Assembly: GCA_037447655.1 (NCBI GenBank)
Contig: JBBHKE010001514.1
Span: forward strand, 34,488-92,435
Length of the DNA stretch: 57,948 nt
Reading direction: 5' to 3'
Source: Zygnema cylindricum
Lineage: Eukaryota; Streptophyta; Zygnematophyceae; Zygnematales; Zygnemataceae
The translations under genes and the position numbers were made by a program. The notes under the pieces were generated by a model, which was not told the origin of the DNA, did no database searches, and saw only the letters and a program-made list of their open reading frames with translations. Positions 45,691 to 57,844 of the stretch are shown here, one piece after another. Position 1 is the first letter of the stretch. Every line of letters begins with the position of its first letter.

Positions 45691-48600
45691 ATGGCTCTTG
45701 CTGCTGCTCAACTTCGTCTTGGAGTAGGAGTTGTCTCAGCACCTTGTACTATTGGAGCTCCAGTGATTCAAAGTTCACAGAGGAAATGCAGTCCTTCTCT
45801 TGCTAAGGCTTCCTTGAGAGGTCTGTCCATTTCTCCTTCTTTTCATTAATCTGAGGCTCATTATGGTTCTCCATTTGTATTCACGTATTCTTTATTTGTC
45901 TCATGTATATCACTTTTGAAGAGAAGAATGCTTGTCAATTAGGGCGGATGTTGTGATACTGCCTTTGCCGAACCCTTAATGCTGTGATCTATAATTGGAT
46001 CAACAGTTGATACTAGCTGCAACATGGTCTGTTTTAGTTTTTGAAGATAATTTACATGTACTGCATTTCTCAATGCGGGACATTTCTCAATGTACTGTAT
46101 TTCTGAATGGAGGCCTACAGTCTTCATGACACTGCTGTTAAAATCACAATGAGAGTGGTTGTTTTCATTCACTAGTCAGAGCATGACATTATAATTGCAG
46201 CGCCAAAGCTTTCTCAATGTTTCATTTTTGAATTATAGCTTTGGCAGCTCTTTAAAGTCTTCATTTTCTCACAGCTATTTTAGACGGATCATCATCAAGT
46301 TTCTGTATGTTTAATTACATAGATTTGATAGCCATGTCATCATCACCGTCTACTATCATTATCTGACTGTTTTATCTGTTTTTCTCCCAACTTTTGGTTT
46401 GTTCCACTCTGTGTACCATAGGTGTTTAATGCGTTTGATGTTCAAACACCTGTCCTATGAGATCTGTGCAGTGGAATTTGCTTGTAGTGTTATGACTATC
46501 CAAATTTTTCGCATGTGTAAGTCAAAAGTCACATTATCGGAAGTCAATGCTGATGTTACTCTGGACTGAATTCTTGTCAACAGCAGTGTCTGACGGACAT
46601 GAGGGTCTTCGAAGAAGCAATGCGGTGGACACTCTTCAACAGCAGGTCAGTCTGAGCTCCTATTTTGTTTGTTAAATTGTTATTGTATCACACTGTGTGC
46701 ACTGAATGCATTCCCTTCACTTGTTTTTTTTTTTGGGTATTCTTCACTTTTTCTCTTGCTTGTTGGAAGTGAATTTTTTAAATCATGAAGTTAAAGTCGT
46801 TGCATTATCTTCCCCCTACAGGTTGAATCTTCCATCACCATGCCAAAGCCAACGCGGGGCGGTGCAACCCGGAAGGTATGTGTTGTAATCCTTGTACTTT
46901 TTAATCCTTTCTTTGATTGGAGTGAAATGATGTGATGTGGTTGTCTGCCACTTTGACAATCCTTTGTCACTAACACTCTGTAGACGATTATACCAAGGTT
47001 CTGATTTCTTTGTCATACTTCGTTTCTCTGCAACTATCTTATGGATTTTTGCTGGTCAGCAAATGACCATGAAAATGTGCTCATTGCGGAACTGTCTTCT
47101 TTTCTCAGACCTGTTCCCTCTGTAAATTGTCGTATGTGTTGGTCTGTGTAGATAAATAAAGATGAAAATGTTGTTTTTCTGGATATTGCAATATTGCTTC
47201 TCACTAACCGTGGTATTTATATGTCAGCGCAGGCAACTTCCGCTATGATGGGAAATGGCCTTTTCACGCAAACAAGACCAGATGTACGAAGGATTGTTCC
47301 TGCATCGCGACCAGGAGTCAAAACTGTGAAGATAGTCTATGTAGTTCTCGAGGCACAGTATCAGTCAGCACTTTCACAAGCAGTTCGCACTATCAACAGG
47401 ACAAGGAAAGATATTAATATCGAGGTGGTTGGTTATTTGGTTGAAGAGCTCCGAGACAAAGACAATTACGAAACTTTCAAGAAGGACTTGGCCGACGCTA
47501 ATATCTTCATTGGCTCCCTCATTTTCGTGGAGGAATTGGCACAGAAGGTGAAAGATGCGGTGGAGGCAGAGAGAGACAGACTAGACGCAGTTTTGGTGTT
47601 CCCATCTATGCCAGAAGTGATGAGACTCAACAAATTAGGAACTTTTTCAATGTCTCAGTTGGGACAGTCCAAAAGTGCAATTGCTCAGTTCATGCGTAAG
47701 AAGCGTAAGGAATCCGGCTCTGGATTTGAAGAGAGTATGTTAAAACTCATCAGGACTCTACCTAAAGTTCTTAAATACCTTCCCAGTGACAAGGCACAGG
47801 ATGCCCGTAACTTTATGATGAGTCTTCAGTTCTGGTTGGGAGGCTCACCAGAGAATCTTGAGAACTTCTTGGTTATGATTTCAGGTGCTTATGTGCCTGA
47901 ATTGAAAAACCAGGGACTGAAATTTGCTGAACCCGTTGTGTTCCTAGACAATGGAATTTGGCATCCTCTGGCTCCATCTATGTATGATGACGTGAAGGAA
48001 TACTTAAACTGGTATGGAACTCGCCGAGATGCAAGTCCAGAGTTGAAGGATCCTAAGAGCCCGGTGATTGGACTGATTCTTCAGAGGAGTCATATTGTCA
48101 CAGGAGATGATGGACATTATGCCTCAGTTGTGATGGAGCTCGAGGCTTCAGGTGCCAAAGTGATTCCCATTTTTGCCGGTGGTCTGGATTTCTCAAACCC
48201 ATTGGAACGCTTCTTCACGGATCCTATTACTGGGCGTTCTCTCGTTGATTGTGCTGTCTCTCTAACTGGGTTTGCCTTGGTTGGAGGACCGGCTAGTCAG
48301 GATCATCCCAAGGCTGTACAGGCCCTTCAGAAACTTGATGTTCCATACTTAGTTGCTCTCCCACTCGTTTTCCAAACAACAGAAGAGTGGTTAGACAGTA
48401 GTCTCGGATTGCATCCTATCCAGGTCGCCCTGCAAGTGGCTCTTCCAGAACTGGATGGAGGTCTAGAACCAATCGTGTTTTCTGGACGTGACAGCAGGAC
48501 TGGTAAGCTATTGACTATGTTATTCTGTTGTTGGGTGTTTTGTGTGGTAATTTGGATTTTTGAATCATATAACTAATTTTTGTGCTATATCTTTTTGATG

Positions 48601-51600
48601 ACAAATTGTGTTTGATTTGCAGGCAAGTCCCATGCTCTTTATGACCGTGTTCAACAGCTCTGCAGGCGCGCTGTGAAATGGGCAGATCTCAAGAGGAAAA
48701 CTAAGGTGAGGGGACCTGTACTGCATTTTGTTGTCAAAGAATTTTTTATGCTCCAGCATCTTCTTAAGTAAACTTTCCCTGATTTGTTGTCAAGTTATTC
48801 CGGTCTCTCCAGAAGCAATCAGAACGTGTAACAGTGGAACTGGTAGGTCTATAGCTTTACGTTTTACTCAGTGCAGGCTGTACCTTGTGCAATGAATAAC
48901 TGGTAGAATGTTTGCCCGGTTGATTCTTGAGTTTTGCAGGCTGAGAAGAAGCTTGCGATCACTGTCTTCAGCTTCCCACCAGACAAGGGCAATGTGGGAA
49001 CCGCTGCATATTTGAACGTTTTCTCCTCTATTTACAGTGTTCTCACAGATCTGAAACGAGATGGTTTCAATGTGGATGGCCTTCCAGAATCGGCCGATGC
49101 TCTGATTGAAGATATTATCCATGACAAGGAAGCCAAATACAGCAGTCCAGATTTGAATATCGCATATAGAATGCCAGTACGTGAGTATGAGAGACTCACC
49201 CCATATGCTGAAGCCCTGGAGGAGAGCTGGGGTAAAGCTCCTGGTAAATTGAACTCAGATGGACAGAACTTGCTTGTATACGGAAAGCAGTTTGGTAACA
49301 TATTTATCGGTGTCCAGCCGACATTTGGATATGAGGGAGATCCAATGCGTCTTCTTTTCTCCAAATCTGCTTCTCCCCACCATGGTTTTGCTGCCTACTA
49401 CACATTTGTGGAGCATATATTCAAAGCTGATGCGGTTCTCCACTTCGGTACCCACGGATCCCTGGAGTTTATGCCTGGGAAACAAGTTGGTATGAGCGAA
49501 GCTTGCTATCCTGATAGTCTAATTGGAAACGTCCCCAACATTTACTACTATGCGGCAAATAATCCTTCTGAGGCAACAATTGCAAAGCGTCGAAGTTACG
49601 CAAACACAATCAGTTATCTTACTCCTCCTGCAGAGAATGCAGGTCTTTACAAGGGTCTCAAGCAACTCAGTGAGCTTATCTCTTCCTACCAGTCTTTGAA
49701 GGATTCTGGACGTGGGCAACAAATTGTGAACTCCATTATTAGCACAGCAAAGCAGTGTAATTTGGATAGGGATGTGGCTCTTCCAGCTGAAGATGCAGCA
49801 CTCACTGCAGAGGAGAGGGATTTAGTGGTTGGAAAAGTTTATGGCAAGCTTATGGAGATTGAGTCACGACTTCTTCCTTGTGGTCTCCACATTATTGGAG
49901 AACCACCAACTGCTCTTGAAGCAGTTGCTACTCTTGTGAACATTGCTGCGATTGACCGGCCTGAGGATGAGATTTTTGGACTGCCTGGGATTTTGGCTGG
50001 AGCTGTAAATAGGACTATTGAGGATGTGTACAGGAGCAGTGACAAGGGTGTTTTGGCAGATGTCACCCTTCTCCAAGATATTACCCAAGCTTGTCGTGAC
50101 GCTATTTTGGCTTTTGTGGAACAGACAACAGACAAGGATGGGAAGGTCGTAAATGTTTTGTCTCTCACTGACAAACTGAGCGGAATTCTTGGATTTGGGA
50201 AGAGGGAACCCTACATTGAGTCACTTTCAAAGACCAAATTCAAATATGCAGACGAGCTCAAGTTGAAAAAGCTGTTTGACTTCCTAGCCTTTTGTTTACA
50301 GCAGATTGTGGCAGATAATGAACTAGGAGCTTTGAAACAAGCTTTGGATGGAGGTTTTGTTGAACCAGGGCCTGGAGGGGATCCTATTCGTAACCCCAAG
50401 GTTTTGCCTACAGGAAAGAACATCCACGCTTTGGATCCTCAGGTTAGGCCCTCTCTTCCGCTTTCTTAACTGAGTGAAAGGAGCTTTTGCTTTTATCAAA
50501 TCTTCATCATGTCTGCTGCCTTGGGGACACTAAGTTTCCATTTTTTTTTCTGTGATTAGTGTCTGGAACTCATGACTGTCTTTTTCCGCTTATTTTAACT
50601 TGTTGGTAGATTGCCAAGATCTACATGTGATTCTATTTTGCATGTTTTCTTTGTTTCCTTTAACCTCATTTTGTTGCTGTGGCCAGACTCTTCGAACCGA
50701 GCAAACATTGGATTTGTCTAACCCACGCTTTCTTGTTTATGGCGTTTTTACAGGCTATTCCAACTGCTGCGGCACTTGCCAGTGCCAAAATTGTTGTTGA
50801 CAGGTTACTTGAACGCCAGAAGTTGGAAAATGATGGCAAATACCCAGAGACAGTTGCCCTAGTATTGTGGGGAACAGATAACATCAAGACTTATGGTGAA
50901 TCGTTAGCACAGGTTCTATGGATGGTGGGAGCAAGGCCTGTTGCAGATTCCCTTGGAAGGGTTAACAAGGTTGAGCCTGTTCCCCTGGAGGAGTTGGGAA
51001 GGCCCCGAGTGGATGTTGTGGTTAACTGCTCAGGAGTTTTCCGAGATTTGTTCATCAATCAGGTGAGTGAGACTGGGCCTCTACCACTATGATTGGTCTA
51101 TATAGTGCGAAGTTCTCTAAGGTAGTATTGAATCTGTGGGGATCCGTTTTGGTTTTTTTCCTTCCTGATTGACATTATGGCTGAAAGTTGTTGATCAAGA
51201 GAGAAGTACTGAGTCTGAAAATATCTCTATGCATTTGCAGATGAACCTTTTGGATAGGGCAATCAAGATGGTTGCTGAACTGGACGAGCCTCCTGAAATG
51301 AACTACATCCGAAAGCATGCGAGTGAACAAGCTGCGGAATTGGGTGTTAGTGTCAGAGAGGCGGCAACTCGTGTGTACTCAAACGCCTCTGGATCGTACT
51401 CCTCCAACGTGAATCTCGCTATTGAGAACTCTTCATGGAACGATGAGAAACAACTTCAGGATATGTACTTATCGAGGAAGTCTTTCGCTTTCGACTCGGA
51501 TACTCCAGGGGCAGGCATGTCAGAGAAGCGAGCAATTTTCGAGAAAGCTTTGGCAACAGCTGATGCCACTTTCCAGAACTTAGATTCCAGCGAGATTTCT

Positions 51601-52595
51601 CTCACTGATGTCAGTCATTACTTTGACTCGGACCCAACCAAACTTGTCCAGAGTTTGAGGGCTGACAAGAAGGCCCCAGCGTCTTACATTGCAGATACAA
51701 CAACCGCTAATGCACAGGTACGTAATTGCCATACAATCGCAGATAATCCTTTCAACTTCAAACCAGAGTATCAAGAGTGGATTGGTTCTATTTATTTGCA
51801 GAAATGAGTTTTGACACCTTCTTTACAGACAGTGGTAATAAATTTGTTAACAAATGTATCGGTTGTAACCATAGGCTTGTTGAAGTCGGGTCAGTTGTTG
51901 GATTAAGTTTTATTCTAAGAACGGACATATCGACCTATGTAGCTTTATTTTCTGACATAGTCAATATGATTGTTTTCAGGTGCGGTCACTGTCGGAGACT
52001 GTTCGCCTGGATGCTCGTACAAAGATGCTCAACCCTAAGTGGTACGAGGGCATGCTTTCCAGTGGATATGAGGGAGTTCGTGAAATTGAAAAGAGACTGA
52101 CAAATACTATGGGCTGGAGTGCAACTGCCGGATCTGTAAGTACCACTCCTTGTACTGTAAGAAGAGAACTGGAATGCATCCATCTAAATCTTTTGCTGGG
52201 TTCCAAAGTATTTTAAAAGACATTTTGCACTTGATCTTCATCTGGAATGGTCTTTTTGTATGAGCTCCTGTTCTGGAATTGAAGGACTTTGCAAGAATTT
52301 GTATTTAAACCAGTGTGATGTGGTTTGAGTCTTTCTTACATTTCTAACAAATTGGTTCTGTATTTGGTGACAGGTGGACAACTGGGTATACGAGGAAGCT
52401 AATGCAACTTTTATTGAAGACGAAGCCATGCAGAAGAGGCTTCTAGAAACCAATCCTAACTCTTTCCGAAAGTTGGTTTCCACCTTCCTCGAGGCAAATG
52501 GACGTGGATACTGGGAAACTTCAGAAGACAACCTCGATAGGTTAAGGCAGTTGTACCAGGATGTCGAGGATCGCATCGAAGGTATCGACAGTTGA
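45691..52595 (+). CDS. chlH: Magnesium chelatase subunit H, plastid
   Basis: ChlH is the large porphyrin-binding subunit of magnesium chelatase; with ChlI and ChlD it inserts Mg into protoporphyrin IX in the plastid, the first step of the chlorophyll branch. Ten exons: 45691-45820, 46584-46645, 46822-46875, 47233-48502, 48623-48705, 48940-50442, 50754-51062, 51241-51717, 51980-52135 and 52374-52595 (TGA). The joined frame is 1,421 codons, all introns GT..AG and in phase. Residues 1 to about 80 form a transit peptide ([18 protein letters not shown]). Then come [29 protein letters not shown], the CobN/Mg-chelatase region with [13 protein letters not shown] and [35 protein letters not shown], and [18 protein letters not shown] toward the C-terminus. 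Length suits the family (about 1,380 in plants). The introns are 120-763 bases and hold no satellites, unlike pebA and KAE1. Confidence 0.97.
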
Positions 52596-53900
52596 ATGAG
52601 AAAGCGTTGTAGTAATGATGCAGTAAATTATTAGCTAGAAAACCATTCCTTGGGAGGAGCCGAGCTGGGACTTCCGCTGGCTGGATAAGTGGACAAATAG
52701 GAGATAAAAAGTCGACAGAGACAGGTTTCAGTTTACAGTTTTGTTAGAGATAGACCGCCTGGAAATTATTTAACAGGTAGGGATGCCTGTACAGAACACG
52801 TGTCAAGTAACCACCTTTGCAGTTTCACCAAATGGTTTAGTTGTCTGTACCTGTGGCACAGGTATATAGGGTGGAACTATTATTTTTTTCGGTACATTGT
52901 TTTATAAAGGTTTTGGTACACGGTATATATCTGCTATGGGATTTTATCTCTGAATGATGGACATAGTGATGATGGACATTGTTTTGGTCTGAAGATCTTT
53001 GCGAATGTTGCTTGACTATTTGCAGGTCTCTGTACATTCAGCTATATTGTGAGAGTATCTGTTTATTTTTTTTGAATTGATGATATGTTGTTCTTGTCCA
53101 TTTGCTACGTTGTCGATCTCATTTTTTTTCGCTTTTATTTATTTTGCCGGAAGTGTATGCTTATGGAATGACTTTCATTGTTTAGGTTAAACGACCTTGT
53201 TTAAGCTGTAAAGTCTTCTGATTGTAATCCTATATACTTCGAATCAGAACTCACATTCAGATTCAGAGGTAATGTGCTATCCTAAAAGAATAAACATCTT
53301 GTTAAAAGTAGACTTGATTGTAATTCAACCAGCAATATTTTTGAACTTGTTAGTCCTGTTTTCATAAAATTTGATCTGTAAAATCTAACGGTCAGAATAC
53401 ACATGGGCCACTCTAATCCCAAGTGTAGTCAATTCTGAACCACAAACTTCTAACTTTAATGAGGTGATGAAAAGAGTTATAAGAATCTTTGTATTGTTAT
53501 TATGCGATTATACTGTTGTGTACCATCATTTAGAATAGGTGAATGGTTGTAGTCAATTTTTTTTATATTACTCAAAATGGTTAAGAATATGGCAATCAAA
53601 CCACTGGATGGAAAGTAGTACGGGGATGGTAAAGATACCACAAATGCTCGTGACAGCTTATAAGGGCTTATCAATGTGCACCCATATCTCTTCTACTTGC
53701 TAAATCAGATTTCAAACTGGTAAAAGAAATTGCTTCTAAAATCTATGCCTAAGAAATTATTTTGTTGTCGTTTCGTCTTAAAAAATTGGAACGCTCACAC
53801 TTCAACACTTTTTGTATTCCATATACAAAAAATACCCACTCTTCAAATTCTAGCCGTTTCAAACGTTTATGGGCCATTACGCTAGCAGTTGCACTTAACA
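52596..53900. other. 3' region of chlH and intergenic DNA
   Basis: No gene is recognised. The 3' untranslated region and polyadenylation site of chlH must lie in the first part; an AATAAA-type signal was not located with confidence (ATAAAC at 53290 is the nearest sort). Small frames here overlap and are unsupported. Confidence 0.4.
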
Positions 53901-53919
53901 TTCGGGTTAACATTAACTG

Positions 53920-54250
53920 AGCCTTTTAACCTTTAACTTTAACATTACCTTAACGCGAACATTGACTCTAACCTTAACCCTAACCCTAGCCCTAACCCTA
54001 ACCCTAGCCCTAACGCTAACCCTAGCCTATATCCTAACCTGAACCCTAACCCGGACCCTAACCCTAACCTGAATCCTGAGCTTAACGCCAACCCTAACTC
54101 TAACCCTGTTTCTAACCCTGATCTAAACCTAACTATATCTTTTGACCTAAACTTTCACCCGTACGCTACAGTAGCCCTAACTTTAATCCTAACCTAAACT
54201 TACAACTTAACCCTAGTCGTAACTCTCCTAGGATTTTAACTCCCTCATGA
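53920..54250. repeat. Degenerate CCCTAA (telomere-like) tract
   Basis: At 53965-54070 CCCTAA and CCCTAG units lie head to tail, then the pattern fades to AACCTGA, AACCCTG and ACCTAA words. The C-rich strand is plus. It matches TTAGGG-type telomeric DNA and is interstitial here. Confidence 0.8.
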
Positions 54251-55186
54251 AAACTTGACCTTAACCCTCGTTTCCTCGTACCTCTGGCAGTAGTCTTAAG
54301 AAACAAAACAAATAGATAAGAAAACAGAAAAAAAAAAAATAGATAAAGGAAAAAATAACTAAGTTGTAAGTTTAGCAGTATACATTAGGTCAGTCGTTAA
54401 TCAAAGGCAAGCAATGGATATTACGAAGGTAATTGTTTTCCTTTTTTTTTTGTCCGTCAATTTTTTTACTTTTTATCTACTTCTGATTAGTTCCTCTCAG
54501 TGATCTATGAACAAAAAAGGAAACGTTTGAGCTTTTCTTTTGATATAATTTTTAATTCCGTTTTAATTTTTGATATGAAAAAAACTTGATCAATTTTGAT
54601 AACCGAGTACGTACTAAACGGTTTTTTTTCAAGCTTAAAAAAACTTATCGAATCTTTTCTTTCCGCAATATATGGCTCTTTTTTTTTTTTTTTTTCTTGT
54701 TGAGGCAGAAATTTAGTCTCGTCTTTGATCAAATTGTTGATTCGAGTTCCAATTGTTCTCAAGTTCAATTCCAATAATTGTAATTATAGTTTAATTGTAA
54801 CTCCAATTTACTTTCAGTTTCCCTTCTTCCTATTCTAATTCTATGTCTGGTTGCTGTTTCGATTTCATTTTCAATTTGAATTCCAGTTCCAGTTTCAGTT
54901 ACAGTTACAGTTCCGGTTTCAGTTTCAGTTAAGTTTTTGGTTTCAGTTCAAGCTTCAATTTCCCTTTCAGTTTCCATTTCTATTACCGATTCAGTTTCAT
55001 TTTTCGTTTCACATACTGTCTCAGTTAGGTTTTCAGTGTCAGTCCTATTTAATTCCATTTCTAATTCCAATTTTTAGTTACAATTTCTACTCCAATTTCA
55101 ATTGCAAATACTTTTTTTTTTCTTTCTTCCTTCCTTTTTAATTATACTTTTTTATTTTTATTTTTTTCTTTCTATTCTGGCTTCAG
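54251..55186. other. AT-rich spacer with a TTTCAGTTTCAATTCC minisatellite
   Basis: From about 54760 to 55110 short units such as TTCCAGTTTCAGTTACAG repeat with variation. Frames here read as phenylalanine/glutamine repeats and are artefacts. The stretch ends in the polypyrimidine tract and CAG acceptor of the exon at 55187. Confidence 0.6.
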
Positions 55187-55312
55187 ATTTTTGCAAAAAA
55201 TGGAAAAGGTTCTCTCCCAGTGGTGGTGGGGGCCATGGTTTTGGATGTCCAAGCTGTCCCTAGTGGAAATGGAAAAAACATTGTTGTGCCAGGAACAACT
55301 GTTCCAGGAAAG
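55187..55312 (+). pseudogene. Orphan exon of a PfkB pseudouridine kinase
   Basis: A 42-codon exon is bounded by TTCAG and GGTGTG. It reads LPVVVGAMVLDVQAVPS, an insert NGKN, then PGTTVPGK. This is the start of the PfkB domain of pseudouridine kinase (PVV-GGMV-D--A-PS, then PGTT-PGKV), which phosphorylates pseudouridine from RNA turnover. The next conserved piece (GGVARN-AE) is not seen in the 1.3 kb before the PA200 exons on the same strand, nor is an upstream exon. Joining to the exon at 56591 is ruled out: that reading hits a stop at the following junction. It is most likely a gene fragment moved here, or the sole visible exon of a gene with very diverged parts. Confidence 0.7.
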
Positions 55313-56590
55313 GTGTGCTGGACTTTTCTTTAGTTGTTTTTGCTCCATTTTTTTTTTCTTTTTTTCATGGTGTTATTAAAGGAAATTAAGAATTTTCAGA
55401 GAAACCTACAATTTTGTTTTTTGGTGCCATAAAAAGAAAAAGATGGAAATTAATTTTTGAAGAAATTTCAGTTAAATTGACAATGTCTAGTCTTGGAAAG
55501 TCATCTACACTAATTAGTGTAAGTTCAGTCAATGATAATTCACATTTTTTTTTCCTTTGAAATCACCTTAAGAAACTGTTCGTAAGATTTCTTATATAGT
55601 CCAGATTTTATGTGAACATTTATATACATAGATATATGTATATATGTGTATTTACATATTGTGTGTCTATGTACACGATTGCCGAATAATGTTAATACTC
55701 GTCTAAAATTGTGAACAGTTTAAAGTATTTGATTTTTGACTCTCTTATTTTTTTTCTTAAGCCTTATAAAGGTTAAAGTTTATTTATTTTTAAACGAATT
55801 TAAATGCCTGTGGATTTGATAAAACGTTTGGATGAAAAGAAAAAAAAATGGCCGATACTTGACTTGATTTTTTAGCTGTTTTTTTTGGGCTTTAGAGTTT
55901 TCGGGTTTTTTAAGGTTTTATTAATCTGTTTGAAAACAAATTGAAATCCATGTTGTTCGATAGAATGCTAGGATGGGGAAAAAAAGAAGAAATTTTCAAG
56001 TATTTGGTTTAAATAATATGATCTTGTGAAGAAAAAACTGATACATTATCAATTTTGTGCTTATGAAACAACAGTTGACAGGTGAAAAAAATGATAAAAA
56101 TTAAAGTTAATGGTTTAAAGCAAAATTTAAATCAAAAAATAGATGACGAGTGAAGCATTTTGGACATATTTGTATGAGAGAAAAAATCTGAAACTTGCCA
56201 CATAAAAAACATGCTAAAACAAAGCTTAAATTGGAGAAAAAAGCTGAAACTTCAGAAAAAAATGTTGAAATTTGACAAAGAAAAGTTTAAATTTGCCAAA
56301 AAAAACTTAAGCTTGCAAGTAAAAAGCTGAAACTCAAGAAAAAAAAAGAGCTTAAATTTCACAGAAAAAGCTGAAATTTGTTATAAAAAAAACAAACTTG
56401 ACGAAACAAAGACCGAACCATGCAAAAAAAAAATGAAACTTACAAAAAACAAAAACTGAAACTTGACATAAAACAGGTTGAAAACTTGGCAAAGGAATAA
56501 CTGAAACTCGACGAAAAAAAACTGAAACTGAAGGAAAAAAACGTTCTCTCTCTCTCTCTCTCTCTCCCCCTCGCTCTCACCTCTTTTCAG
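55313..56590. other. AT-rich spacer with GCTGAAACTT minisatellite
   Basis: Between 56150 and 56545 units like AAAAAGCTGAAACTTGACAA repeat about 18 times with drift, followed by a (CT)n run at 56545-56568 next to the acceptor at 56590. No exon could be recognised. Confidence 0.65.
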
Positions 56591-57844
56591 GTATATTCTT
56601 ATGGCAAATGCTTTCCTCCTTTTTCTTGTACCGGAGGAAGAAGCCGGAAAAACTCGACAAATAGGACAAGTTACTTTAGAAACCCCAATTGGTGTGTATA
56701 TAAAGCCACTTATTTAAATAATAAAAAACTGATATTTTGAAACCTCTTTTTCTATTCTCCGGCTGTTTTTTTGTCATGTTCTTTGGATTGTAAAGGAAAG
56801 AACATCTTTAACTGTGTATCAAAAATCTGAAAAACAAAACTTATGTTTTGAGAATACTTTCCAAATTATTTACTTTTAAAATTATTTTTTTATTTTGCAG
56901 AACATTTCATCCGTACTCTCGGAAGCCGATTACCTCCTTTACGTTCTTTTGCTTCAATAGCGGTTGTAATTCTCCTTCCGGAGTTCAAAAAGATTTCTGA
57001 AACTTTTGAAAATGGGAAATTGCCGCTTTCCTCTGAAACTGCCCGGCTGCCAAAAGATCTTTTTCAGCGGCTGACCAAAACCTTGGGCAGCGAAAAATTT
57101 GCAGAAACTTTATTCGAAAATTTCACCGCCGATCATCACATTCCGGAAATTGGCGGAAATCGAAGTCGAAGTGGAGGGGGAGCGGAAGCCGGTTTAATTT
57201 CAAATATGGTGTCAAAATGGGGTAAAATCGACGGATCTCCTCCTTTAATTCGAGTTTTGCTCGCCTCAGCTCTTTTAAAAGAATGGCCTTCGAGTAAAAT
57301 TTGGGATAAAAGCACTACGGGACAAATGTTTTCGTCTGTTTCTGCAACGTTATTCGAGAAACTTGCATGTGTCTCTGGAGGATCTTTTATCGAATCTTTT
57401 CGAAACATTCTCGAAAAACCGATAAATTTTACGACGGATCGAGCTTTACAAGCGAGCTCCGCGGAAATTTTTGCTGGTGCTCTTCACTCGGAAGAAAATC
57501 TCGTCGAAAAATATTTTGATTCTTTCCTCGGATCGATTTTAAAACAGATTTTATTAAATTGTTCCGTCGAATCTTCGACCGAATGGGCGGCTTGTATTCG
57601 ATTTTCGGCGACCGGAAAAGGTATTAAAGGAGAAATTGCACCCCGTTTGCGCCCTAAAATTTTAAAAAATTTGGCAGAAAAAATTCCCGCGGGGTCGGCT
57701 TCCGGGCAGCTTTCGAAAAGATTAATGTTTTTGGGATCCGTTATCGGAGAACTGAACGCTGGTTCCATGTCAATGGAGGAAATCAGGGTTTTGGATTCCG
57801 TTTTGGAGGAGTTGGAGGGCACTATGAAACATCCGGCAAGACAG
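56591..57844 (+). CDS. PSME4: Proteasome activator PA200/PSME4 (BLM10), middle part only
   Basis: PA200 is a HEAT-repeat cap that binds the 20S proteasome ends. Two exons are visible: 56591-56691 (reading ILMANAFLLFLVPEEEAGKT) and 56901-57844. They join in phase (GT..AG), and a donor GTGAGG at 57845 leads on past the window. The second exon holds ALLKEWPSSKIWDK, SSAEIFAGALHSEE, CSVESSTEWAACIRFSATGK and a terminal EELEGTMKHPARQ, matching plant and animal PA200 in roughly the second third to last third of the 1,800-residue protein. The N-terminal part should lie upstream on the same strand, but no exon for it was found between chlH and here. So this may be an N-terminally truncated copy (an ATG at 56601 is in frame) or a gene with unrecognised exons. 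Confidence 0.75.

Noticed and set aside
24795-52595. A biosynthetic gene cluster of tetrapyrrole genes (pebA and chlH)
   Set aside because: The two genes are 15 kb apart with only mobile DNA between them, and the other neighbours (KAE1, PA200) are unrelated, so chance neighbourhood is the simpler view.
55187-56691. Chimeric gene joining the PfkB exon to PA200
   Set aside because: Splicing 55312 to 56591 puts the second exon in a frame that meets a TGA at its junction with 56901, so no fused protein results.
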